Position numbers and translations under genes: made by a program
Shown here: positions 1 to 8,307 of the stretch, in pieces
Layout of the letters: the number at the start of each line of letters is the position of its first letter
Position numbering within the stretch: the stretch's first letter is position 1
The notes under the pieces: generated by a model
Told to the model about the DNA's origin: nothing
Database searches by the model: none
What the model saw: only the letters and a program-made list of their open reading frames with translations
NCBI RefSeq assembly: GCF_035917275.1
Contig: NZ_CP108508.1
Coordinates: 5,828,001-5,892,000 of the forward strand
DNA: 64,000 bases
Origin: Streptomyces sp. NBC_01237
GTDB taxonomy: Bacteria; Actinomycetota; Actinomycetes; Streptomycetales; Streptomycetaceae
Direction: 5' to 3'

Positions 1-854
<854 letters not shown>

Positions 855-870
855 CGTTCCATCAAGGCGA

Positions 871-900
871 CGCCCGGCCCGCTCGTTGGCGGGCCGGGCG
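871..900 (+). terminator. Hairpin terminator after ychF
   Basis: A perfect 12-bp stem (CGCCCGGCCCGC, 871-882, pairing with 889-900) encloses a 6-nt loop 17 bp after the ychF stop. There is no U-tract, as is usual for Streptomyces terminators. Confidence 0.8.
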
Positions 901-985
901 CAGGCGTCTGTCCGCGGGAAGTCCTCGTCGGCGAGGTGCTGTGGCTGACTGCCGGCCTGACCGGCGTGGCTGCGGCCGGCGTGCT

Positions 986-1378
986 TCAGACCTTGACGAC
1001 CTCTACGGAAGGGCCGCACAGGAGCGTCAGGTCCTCGGGGTCGGAAGTGAGGACGGTGACCGGCTGGGCCGCGTTACGCGCGATGACGGCGAAGGCCGCA
1101 TCGATGGCGTACTTGTGGCCGTGGAGATGATGGACGCGAAGGAGGGCGGCGGCGTCGTCGGTGACCTCTCTGGTGACGTCGTGAACGTCGACGCGGGAGA
1201 GGACCCACTTGATGCGGGCCGGGTGGATCCGCTCATAATCGGCCTCAAGAGTGGTCATGGCGCTGGTGACCACGCGGATGCCCTCCTCTGACGCCGCTTG
1301 GACCAGCGCTACGACAGTGCGGTCCTTGCGGTAGAGCTTGGAGAGTCCTTCGCTGTCGAGCAGCAGGGTGCCGGGCAT
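986..1378 (-). CDS. PIN-domain toxin (VapC-like ribonuclease)
   Basis: The 130-aa product matches the size and pattern of PIN-domain ribonucleases. It has an N-terminal 'LLLDSEGL' with Asp8, an acidic residue at Glu45, 'YAIDAAFAVIA' with Asp93, and 'LTSDPEDL' with Asp113. These four acidic residues would bind the metal. VapC-type toxins cleave tRNA or rRNA unless a partner antitoxin masks them. The start codon overlaps the stop of the upstream ribbon-helix-helix gene (TGATG), so the two are translationally coupled. The RNA target cannot be read from sequence. Location behind ychF and the flanking repeat suggest acquisition. Confidence 0.85.
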   Translation of the reverse strand: MPGTLLLDSEGLSKLYRKDRTVVALVQAASEEGIRVVTSAMTTLEADYERIHPARIKWVLSRVDVHDVTREVTDDAAALLRVHHLHGHKYAIDAAFAVIARNAAQPVTVLTSDPEDLTLLCGPSVEVVKV

Positions 1379-1629
1379 CAGGCGGCGGCACCGCCGACCT
1401 GACGGTGGTCATGGCGCAGCAGCGCGCGGGCGGCCTCGACCTCCTCGCGGGTGAGCTCGTCGTTGTCGGTCTCGAAGTCGGCGACGATCTCCCGAAGCTT
1501 GTCCATGGCGACCCGTTGTTCCAGGGCTTCGGCGACGTAGGCGGAGAAGCCGCCGGGCCCGACATGGGCGCGTACGGCCTCGGCGAGGTCCTCAGGCAAG
1601 CTGATGGAGTACTTTCTGCTACCGCTCAT
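1378..1629 (-). CDS. Antitoxin of the PIN toxin, ribbon-helix-helix type
   Basis: This 83-aa acidic protein starts 'MSGSRKYSISLPEDLAEAV', a typical ribbon-helix-helix opening: a beta strand followed by a helix that would dimerise and bind the operon promoter. The Glu/Asp-rich second half (around 'DFETDNDELTREEVEAARAL') fits a disordered toxin-wrapping tail. The stop overlaps the toxin start by one base, which gives the usual antitoxin-first order. By family behaviour the pair should repress its own promoter, but no clear palindrome was found upstream. A start further upstream is possible but would add a low-complexity Arg-rich tract. Confidence 0.8.
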   Translation of the reverse strand: MSGSRKYSISLPEDLAEAVRAHVGPGGFSAYVAEALEQRVAMDKLREIVADFETDNDELTREEVEAARALLRHDHRQVGGAAA

Positions 1630-1879
1630 GGCGCCAATCCTACCGGCGGTCGTATCGGTCTGGATCGTGGCTCGGCCTTCCGGTTCAACGTGTGAGCGGG
1701 TGGCTCGGCGCCTCGCTGCCGTCCGGGTGGACGTGCGGTCCAGTCGGGGTCCGTCTCTTCGGAGCCGGGCCCCTGGCTGTTTCCCGTGCTGGGACGCTGC
1801 CGCTTCAGCAGTCGTTCGGCCTCGGGAGGACGCCGGGAGCCGTACGTTGTCCGGTACCACGCGATGGAGGGGGCAGGTC

Positions 1880-2161
1880 ATGTCCATATCCGCGAGCGAA
1901 GCCCACAACGCTCTCTTTCCGTTGATCAAGAAGGTCAACGACGATCACGAGGCCATCGAGATCGTCTCCGAGCACGGCAATGCCGTGCTCGTCTCGGCCG
2001 AGGACCACGCGTCGCTGCGCGAGGGCTCGTACCTGCTGCGCTCGCCCGCGAACGCCCGCCGACTGCTCAGGGCATACGAGAACGCGCTGGGCGATATCAA
2101 GGTGTCGGAGCGCGAGCTGGTTGTTCCGGATGCGGAGGGTCCTGCTGCGGGGGTCGCGTGA
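1880..2161 (+). CDS. YefM/Phd-family antitoxin
   Basis: A 93-aa protein beginning 'MSISASEAHNALFPLIKKVN' and carrying 'HEAIEIVSEHGNAVLVSAED' matches the Phd/YefM N-terminal DNA-binding fold. The helical 'SLREGSYLLRSPANARRLL' segment that follows is typical of YefM. A purine-rich GGAGGGGGCAGG sits just before the ATG. YefM neutralises the mRNA interferase YoeB and autorepresses the operon. The cognate toxin gene should begin at the overlapping GTGA at the stop, and a decayed version of it is present there. The antitoxin is therefore an orphan, perhaps kept as an anti-addiction factor against other YoeB toxins. Confidence 0.85.
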   Translation: MSISASEAHNALFPLIKKVNDDHEAIEIVSEHGNAVLVSAEDHASLREGSYLLRSPANARRLLRAYENALGDIKVSERELVVPDAEGPAAGVA

Positions 2162-2345
2162 GGTGTCTCTTCGGGGATGGAGCTGGGAGTACTGCGCGTT
2201 CCGGCTCAAGAGTGTGCGCGGGATGCTCGCCTGAAGAGGTCAAGGGTGATCCCTTGTCAGGGTCGACACGCCTGAGCCGTTGAGGTGCGGCTTCCCCGGG
2301 CCTGGTCGGGTCGGTGCTTCTGCGGGGCACTGCTCTGGTGCGGAC
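2158..2345 (+). pseudogene. Frameshifted YoeB/Txe-type mRNA interferase relic
   Basis: A GTG overlaps the YefM stop, as in intact yefM-yoeB pairs. YoeB-like pieces can then be read in different frames. The first is 'RGWSWEYCAFRLKSVRGMLA' (compare the family's W-E-D-Y ... L-K-x-x-R-K). Next comes a 'DPLSG' piece (family R-D-P-F-x-G), then a 'PEPLRCGFPG' piece (family K-P-E-P-L-K ... G-x-W-S-R-R). The DNA after that still resembles the codons for the conserved I-D-x-E-H-R-L-V-Y-R motif. No single frame spans these, so several small indels have destroyed the toxin. The remnant ends against the 3' end of the opposing lanthipeptide synthetase gene. The assignment rests on reading alone. Confidence 0.6.
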
Positions 2346-2368
2346 GCTCCGGTTCGCCGTGCGAGCGG

Positions 2369-4972
2369 TCAGTCCAGCAGGCCGAGGCGGGGGCCGCCCC
2401 CGTCGTGCAGGCGTCTGAAGAAGCCGAGGACTCCGGCGGAGCCGCCGGCCCAGGTGGCGCTCGGGCCGGTCAGGCCGGTGTCCGGGAAGACGGGGTGGGG
2501 CCGGGTGCCGCCGCTGCGGCTCAGGATGATCATGGCGACGGTTTCGGCGGCGGCCCGGAACTCCTCGGATGCGGATGAGGACGCCTTCGCCATGTCCAGC
2601 AGGAAGTCGCCGACTCCGGCCAGCCCGCAGCACTGCGTGACCAGCGGCATGCGCGGTGCCAGTGCGGCGCAGGTGCGGGCGGCCTGTTCCGCGAGGGCCA
2701 GGTGGTCGGGTTCGTCGAGGCGGGCGGCGGACCGGGCGAGTACGGCGCCGATTCCGGCGAGGCCACGGCACCATGAGCCGTAGCGGCGTGTCGCCCGGGG
2801 TCCGGACGCCGCCGCGATGATGCCGGGTGTGACCGAGGCGAGGCGTGCGCAGGCCTCCCCTGATCCGGCGATGGCGGCCGGGTCGCCCGTCGCGCTGCCG
2901 TATTCCAGCAGGAAATGGGCGACGCCCGCCTCCCCGTGTGCGAAGCCTTCGCGGAGTGCGGCGCCGCCCGGTGTGCCGGAGCCGGTGGGCGTCAGCCGGG
3001 CTTCGCCCGACGCCCACATCCGGGCGCATTCGGTGGCGATGGCGAGGTGCCGGTCGGCGGCGTGGCGGTCGCCTGCCGTGAGGGCGTGCCGGGCGAGCCG
3101 GAGCCGGCCGAGGCCGATTCCGGCGGCGCCCTCGATCAGGTCCGCTTCGGGGAGTCCGCCGTCCGGCGTCCGGGTGGGCAGCGCCGGGTGGGTTCGGTGG
3201 GCGGAGTGGTGGACGTACGGCGCTGTCGTGTTTGTCGCCGTATGTGCCTCCGCGAGGAACACCTCGACGCCGGTCCGGCCCGAGTAGAAGCCCGGTGACA
3301 TGGTCCGGGACTGTTGCGCCGTCCACCGCGCCAGTGCGTCGACCGTCTCGCGCACCCGGGGGCGGTGGAGATGGTGGAGCAGTTCCAGTCCCAGCCCCGA
3401 GCTGCCGCCGTAGACATCGATCGGCGTCGGGATGTTCGAGCGGGCGGCCTGTACCGGGTCCGCGATCCTGCGTGCCTCGTCGGCGCAGTACGCGGTGGTG
3501 TGCTCGATGATCTCCTGGAGCAGGCCGTCGTCGAGCCGGGGCGGCCGGGGTCGCCGGGACGGTCCGGAGGCACGGGGCGCCCCGGTGCGGAGCCGGGCGG
3601 CGACCGTGGTGCGTACGGACGTGCGGAGACCGGTGGCGACCGTGGTGCGTACGGACGCGTCCAAGCTCATCAGCCCGGCGATCGAGGCCCGCAGCTCCCG
3701 GTGACCGTGGCCGGGCAGCGCCCATGCCAGGCCGTCGAGGGTCCGCTCCCGGTTCACCGCGTCGTCGGGGTCCACGATCACCGGGTCCAGCCCGGTGGCG
3801 GCGAAGAACAGGGTCGCGCCCAGCGCGTAGTAGTCGTCGGCGGGATCGGCCGGTCCCGCTTCCCGCAGGACCGGTGCGCTGTAGCCGGGGGTCGCGCCGC
3901 TCGGGCCGACCCCGGCCAGCTCGCTGATCCCGAAGTCGATCACGTGGCAGCGCCCCGCGTCGTCGAGGACCACGTTGTTGGGCTTGAGATCGCGGATGAC
4001 CACGCCACGGCCGTGGATGTCGTCCACTATGCGCAGCAGCCCGGTGGCGAGACCGGAAAGCGTGCGGGATGCGTGAGCGTCGTCGTCCCGGTAGGGGCCG
4101 TTGTCCTGGACGTCCCGGCGCAGGTCCCGTTCGCCGCAGCTGCTCATCACCAGGTACTCGTCCGTACGGTGCCGGAAGTAGTCCAGCCCGCGGGGCACAC
4201 CCGCGACGGAGTCCAGTGCCTCAAGGACCGTGCGTTCATTGCGCAGCCGGTCACGGGTGTCCGTACCGGACTCGTCCTCGGCCACGAAGGCCCTCGCCTG
4301 CTTGACCACCACCGGCCGCCCGGAGAGCCGGTCGACGGCGCGGTAGACGTTCCCCTGCGGTTTGCGCACGATGCCGGCGGTCACCGTGTAGCGTCCGCCG
4401 CCGAATTCGCGTGAGGACCGTTTGCCGCCGCGTCCGGATTCGCTCGCGAAGGGGTCCTCGGCCCAGGGCGGGCAGCGGTACGAACCGTCGGCCAGTCCGT
4501 CGAAGACCTGCCCGTCGGGTCCGGTCATGACCGACTCCAGCCGCCCGCTCCGGCCGGTCCGGTAGTCGCCCGTGAAGGGTCCGTAGCGGTAGTAGACGGG
4601 GGCCTGCGGATCAACCCGCCGGTCGCTGACGACCTGTGGGCCCTCCCGGCCGCGCAGTACGGCGACGAGTTCCCCGGCGATCTCGACCACGGTGCCGGGC
4701 AGCGGGTAGACCGTGATCGCCTTGCCGACGACGCCCGCGCTCGACACCCCGGAATTGATGGCCCGCAGCGTCTCCGGATCCTTGGCGAACTTCGCGTGAC
4801 AGACATGCCGCCGCAGTACCGGCAGTACCAGAGCGGCCACGTCCTCCAGATCGCCGGGGCGGGCCGAGATGTGCAGCTTCCAGCCGTGGTCCATCGCCGG
4901 CATCCGCGGATCGTTCAGGTACGACCATGTGTCGTCCGACGGTCTGCCGGGGCCGGCGATGGACTCGGCCAC
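2369..4972 (-). CDS. Class III/IV lanthionine synthetase (LanL/LanKC-like), three domains
   Basis: An 867-aa multidomain enzyme that should install lanthionine rings in the adjacent precursor. The N-terminal part (about 1-190; 'YLNDPRMPAMDHGWKLHISA', 'VYYRYGPFTG') matches the phosphothreonine-lyase region of class III/IV synthetases. A Ser/Thr kinase-like domain follows (about 195-440) with Lys224 in 'VVVKQ', the catalytic loop 'IRDLKPNN' (Asp328) and 'IDFG' (Asp346). The C-terminal cyclase (about 480-867) has 'SWCRG' (Cys735) and 'QCCGLAG' (Cys781/782). These keep three zinc ligands, which favours class IV or the Cys-Cys-Cys subgroup over zinc-free class III. The GTG start two bases after the precursor stop suggests coupling; an upstream start at 5035 is possible. 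An Arg/Thr-rich direct repeat links kinase and cyclase. Confidence 0.88.
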   Translation of the reverse strand: MAESIAGPGRPSDDTWSYLNDPRMPAMDHGWKLHISARPGDLEDVAALVLPVLRRHVCHAKFAKDPETLRAINSGVSSAGVVGKAITVYPLPGTVVEIAGELVAVLRGREGPQVVSDRRVDPQAPVYYRYGPFTGDYRTGRSGRLESVMTGPDGQVFDGLADGSYRCPPWAEDPFASESGRGGKRSSREFGGGRYTVTAGIVRKPQGNVYRAVDRLSGRPVVVKQARAFVAEDESGTDTRDRLRNERTVLEALDSVAGVPRGLDYFRHRTDEYLVMSSCGERDLRRDVQDNGPYRDDDAHASRTLSGLATGLLRIVDDIHGRGVVIRDLKPNNVVLDDAGRCHVIDFGISELAGVGPSGATPGYSAPVLREAGPADPADDYYALGATLFFAATGLDPVIVDPDDAVNRERTLDGLAWALPGHGHRELRASIAGLMSLDASVRTTVATGLRTSVRTTVAARLRTGAPRASGPSRRPRPPRLDDGLLQEIIEHTTAYCADEARRIADPVQAARSNIPTPIDVYGGSSGLGLELLHHLHRPRVRETVDALARWTAQQSRTMSPGFYSGRTGVEVFLAEAHTATNTTAPYVHHSAHRTHPALPTRTPDGGLPEADLIEGAAGIGLGRLRLARHALTAGDRHAADRHLAIATECARMWASGEARLTPTGSGTPGGAALREGFAHGEAGVAHFLLEYGSATGDPAAIAGSGEACARLASVTPGIIAAASGPRATRRYGSWCRGLAGIGAVLARSAARLDEPDHLALAEQAARTCAALAPRMPLVTQCCGLAGVGDFLLDMAKASSSASEEFRAAAETVAMIILSRSGGTRPHPVFPDTGLTGPSATWAGGSAGVLGFFRRLHDGGGPRLGLLD

Positions 4973-4974
4973 CG

Positions 4975-5157
4975 CTAGGAGTTCTTGTCGCAGCTGAAGC
5001 GGGTGGTGGCGGTGACCCAGGGATCGGAGAGACACGCGGTGTGCTCGCGGTCGCTCCGGTCGTCGTCCTCGAACACGATTGCCTCGTCGTCGAGTTCCAG
5101 CGGTCCCGCGTCGCGGAACTGGTCGACCTTCGGGAGTTCCAGCATGGCTATGGGCAT
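4975..5157 (-). CDS. Lanthipeptide precursor peptide (LanA)
   Basis: A 60-aa peptide directly upstream of the synthetase. It starts at an ATG with a well-placed GGAGG; an upstream in-frame ATG at 5184 lacks one. The leader starts 'MPIAMLELPKVDQF', resembling the conserved I/L-L-E-L-Q motif recognised by class III/IV kinases, and continues as a very acidic stretch ('ELDDEAIVFEDDD'). The C-terminal core has the modifiable residues: Thr40, Cys42, Ser44, Thr49, Thr51, Thr52, Ser55, Cys56 and Ser60. Two Cys allow at most two thioether rings. The cleavage site cannot be fixed; the 'DRSDRE' region at 33-38 is plausible. The approximately 300 bp upstream should hold the promoter, but no consensus site stands out. 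Confidence 0.85.
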   Translation of the reverse strand: MPIAMLELPKVDQFRDAGPLELDDEAIVFEDDDRSDREHTACLSDPWVTATTRFSCDKNS

Positions 5158-5452
5158 GTGACGCCTCCGTGTCTCGTCGAGCATGTGCTGATGGTGCGGG
5201 ACGTGACCGGCCGGGGCCGGTGAGCCCGCTGAGTCAAGGTGCTGATCCAGAAGGTAGGCAGAAACGATCTGTGTGACAAGAGGTCAGATACGGCTGGTTC
5301 TGTACGTCGGTCACGGGGGCCGGGGGCCGGACCTCCGCGGCGGGAGTGGCGCAAGGGCCGACGCGTCGCCCGTCGACCCCCGGACGGCGGTGAGCCGGCT
5401 CCGGAACCGGCCCGCGTCCGCGCCTGCCCCCGCCTCCCGCGTCCGGAGCGGT

Positions 5453-8089
5453 TCAGCGCGTCGTGCCGACCCGGAGTTCGGTGATCCCCGCGGGCTTGTC
5501 CGCGTTGTCCGACGTGACCGACACCCGTACCTTCCGGGCGTTGTCCCCGGCCAGGTACGGCCGCCAGAACCGGCCGTCGAGCGAGGTCTCCAGGCGGTGC
5601 GAGAGGGGCGGTACGTCACTCCAGTCCGGTACGACGGAGGTGACCCGGCGCTCCCGCCCCAGGTCCACCGTCAGGGAGCCCGTCGCCCCGACGGGTGACC
5701 AGAACGTCGCCGGGCTGCCGTCCACCGCCGCCTCCGCGTACAGGCCGGGGCTTTCGGAGGTGGCCGTCGCCGGGCGGCAGCGTGCCGCGTCGGCCGTCGG
5801 GGTCAGGTCGGGGCGGCGGGTCGGCAGGGTGAGGGTGGTGGACAGCCGCCGCGGGCCCGCCGGGGTGTGGACGGTGAACGGGGCCCCCGACGTCAGCCGT
5901 ACCGTGCTCGTCCGGGCGCCGATGGCCACGTCGTACGTACGGCCCTGATAGTGCAGGCCCGTCAGCGTGACGCCCTCGTGCAGCTGCGGCGGCAGCATCG
6001 GGTCGAGCCGCACCCCGTCCTCCCGCAGCCGCAGCCCGGTCAGGCCGTGCGTGAACACCTGGAGGAAGCCCCCCTTGCCGGTGAGGAAATCCTCGGCGGG
6101 GAAGCCCGAAAGAGGGTCCTGCGCACCGGACTTCTCGCCGCGCGCCTCGGAGAACAGGGCGTACGGACCGCGGACGAAGGGGCGCACGGCGCGCTGGAGG
6201 TAGGTGTACGTCGCACAGCCCGCGGCCCCGATCGTGGCGGCGTCGATCGCGTGCACCGAGTCGGTCATCGCGGGACCGTCCGGATCGGTCCGGGCGGCGT
6301 AGTAGTCGAGCGTGGCGGCGGCCGCGCCCGGCTCCATCGGCCACTCCAGCGGATAGATCAGCAGCACCGTGTCCGCCTGCTTGATGGTCGAGCCGCGGTA
6401 ACCCGCGTACTGGAGGAAGATCTTCCGCTCCGCGTCGTACGGGATGCGGAGACCGTCCGCGACCCGCGCCCAGGCGGCGGGCGCCGGGTGACCGAGGAGT
6501 TCGGCGGCGCGGGTCGCGTGGCGCAGGGCGGTGACGGCGACCGCGTTGGTGAAGACCCCGTCGGTGACCCCGTTGCTGTACTCGTCCGGGCCCGCCACGT
6601 TCCGCACGGAATAGCTGCCGTCGCTGTTCCCGGTGGCACGCGAACGCCAGAAGTCGGCGATGCCCTTGAGCAGCGGCCAGCCGCGCGTCGCGAGCCAGTC
6701 GCGGTCGCCGGTGGCCAGGTAGTACTGCCAGACGGCCAGCGCGATATCGCCCTGGAGGTGGTTCTGGGTCAGGCAGTGCGGCGGGTCCCAGCTCTGGCAC
6801 TCGGAGTCGAGCCGGCCCCTGCTCGCGCTGGTCCAGGGGTAGAACAGGCCCTCGTAACCGAGCTTCTTCGCGTTCGCGCGGGCGGCGTCACGCGTGCGGT
6901 AGCGGTACTCGACGACCGAACGGGCGAGTGCGGGGCGGGTGGCCAGCAGCCCGGGGTACATCCAGGTCTCGGCGTCCCAGAACACCATGCCCGCGTAGTT
7001 GTCGCTGGTCAGACCGGCCGGGGCGATGCTGTCCGAGGAGCCGGTGCGGCTGCTCGCGAGCAGTCCGTACTGTGCGGAGCGCAGCCATCCCTGGAGTTCG
7101 GGGCGGCCCGGCACGCTCACGTCGAAGGCCCAGTCCCGCCGCCACGCCGCGGCGTTCTCCGCGAGGACACCCGCCCAGCCGCGCCGGGCCGCGCGGTGCG
7201 CGGCGTCGCGGGCGGACGCCGCCGGGGTGCGGGAGGTGAGCGCGGTGTCCACGCCGACGTACTTCTCGAAGGTGTACGTGGCACCGTCCCGTACCGGAGT
7301 GGGCCGCGGGGGCTTCCCGGACTCCGGCCGCAGCGTTTCCACGACGCCCGCGCCGCGCCGCATGGTCTGCGCGATGGCCCCCTCCGTCCCGGTCCCCAGG
7401 GTGCGGAACGTGCCGTCCGCGGCGACCGTGACCCGGCGTGCGCCCCGCTCGTCCAGCCGTCCGGTGATGGTCGCCGTGCCGCTCCAGTGCGGGGTCATGC
7501 GCAGGCGTACGGCGCCGGTGTGCACGTCGGAGCGGTCGGTCAGCACCTCGTACGTCAGGTCGGTCGCCCGGCCGTCGGCGGTGGTCCAGCGCAGCGACGT
7601 ACGGACCAGTCCGCAGGCCAGGAACACGGTCTGGCGGTAGTCCGAGATCCGGCCGGCCGGTGTGCCGGTGCCGTAGGTCTCCTCGCCGACGCGCACGTCG
7701 AGGTTCGTCCAGCTCGGCAGGGCGGCGACGACCTCGCGGCCCTCGGCGGTGCCCTGCTCCCTGGCGTACAGCCCGGAGACGAAGGCGCCGTCGTAGCGGG
7801 GGGTGTACAGGGGCCAGCCGGTCTTCTCGCTCCGGGCGTCGTATCCGGCGCCGGTCGCGGGCACCCGGTGTCCGAGGTAACCGTTGCCGACATAGGGGTC
7901 GTAGCCCTCGGCCTCACCGAAGCGGGTGGACGTCGGCGCCCAGGAGGCGTCCTGATCACCCGTCCGGCCGCAGGCCGGGGGCGGGGCGGCGCCGTGCGGG
8001 AGTTCCGCCGCGTGCGAGAGGGGCGGCAGCGGCGCGATCAGGGCGGCCGCGGCCAAGGACGCGAGGAGAGGGATGCGCGAGAGGCTCAC
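5453..8089 (-). CDS. Secreted GH65-type glycoside hydrolase with C-terminal F5/8-type domain
   Basis: An 878-aa protein with a secretion signal ('SRIPLLASLAAAALIAP...SHAAE'). The middle matches GH65 enzymes (acid trehalase and glucosylgalactosyl-hydroxylysine glucosidase type): 'VFWDAETWMYPGLL' and 'GPDEYSNGVTDGVFTNAVA', with Glu503 as the probable general acid. The last 140 residues ('YAEAAVDGSPATFWSP...GSLTVDLG...SLDGRFW') form an F5/8 type C (CBM32-like) sugar-binding domain. Export fits a hydrolase better than an intracellular phosphorylase. The probable substrate is trehalose or another alpha-linked glucoside outside the cell, an inference from family only. The GTG chosen places the signal peptide at the N-terminus; a GTG at 8149 would add 20 Arg-rich residues. 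Confidence 0.8.
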   Translation of the reverse strand: MSLSRIPLLASLAAAALIAPLPPLSHAAELPHGAAPPPACGRTGDQDASWAPTSTRFGEAEGYDPYVGNGYLGHRVPATGAGYDARSEKTGWPLYTPRYDGAFVSGLYAREQGTAEGREVVAALPSWTNLDVRVGEETYGTGTPAGRISDYRQTVFLACGLVRTSLRWTTADGRATDLTYEVLTDRSDVHTGAVRLRMTPHWSGTATITGRLDERGARRVTVAADGTFRTLGTGTEGAIAQTMRRGAGVVETLRPESGKPPRPTPVRDGATYTFEKYVGVDTALTSRTPAASARDAAHRAARRGWAGVLAENAAAWRRDWAFDVSVPGRPELQGWLRSAQYGLLASSRTGSSDSIAPAGLTSDNYAGMVFWDAETWMYPGLLATRPALARSVVEYRYRTRDAARANAKKLGYEGLFYPWTSASRGRLDSECQSWDPPHCLTQNHLQGDIALAVWQYYLATGDRDWLATRGWPLLKGIADFWRSRATGNSDGSYSVRNVAGPDEYSNGVTDGVFTNAVAVTALRHATRAAELLGHPAPAAWARVADGLRIPYDAERKIFLQYAGYRGSTIKQADTVLLIYPLEWPMEPGAAAATLDYYAARTDPDGPAMTDSVHAIDAATIGAAGCATYTYLQRAVRPFVRGPYALFSEARGEKSGAQDPLSGFPAEDFLTGKGGFLQVFTHGLTGLRLREDGVRLDPMLPPQLHEGVTLTGLHYQGRTYDVAIGARTSTVRLTSGAPFTVHTPAGPRRLSTTLTLPTRRPDLTPTADAARCRPATATSESPGLYAEAAVDGSPATFWSPVGATGSLTVDLGRERRVTSVVPDWSDVPPLSHRLETSLDGRFWRPYLAGDNARKVRVSVTSDNADKPAGITELRVGTTR

Positions 8090-8307
8090 CGTACGAAGGT
8101 AGGGAAGACGGTGGCGCGGGCGGGTGCGCGGCGCGCGCGATCGGCCCACGGCCGCACGACGAAGCGCCGGATGGAGCAGAGGAGCGGAGCAGCGGAGGGG
8201 GGCAGCGGAGGGGGGCTTCGTCGGGTACTCCGCGTACGGGACGCCTGCGGGGCGCGTCCTCGCCGGGACGTGTACCGGACCGACCGGCGATCACCCCCCC
8301 GCTCCCG

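Noticed and set aside
1405..1695. A plus-strand ORF ending in 'FRFNV' as a possible short gene
   Set aside because: It is antisense to the antitoxin. Its end only reproduces the duplicated ychF terminus, which is reported as a repeat instead.
855..5452. A prophage or genomic island over the accessory patch
   Set aside because: No integrase, phage or transposase gene is present; only the short ychF end repeat suggests insertion.
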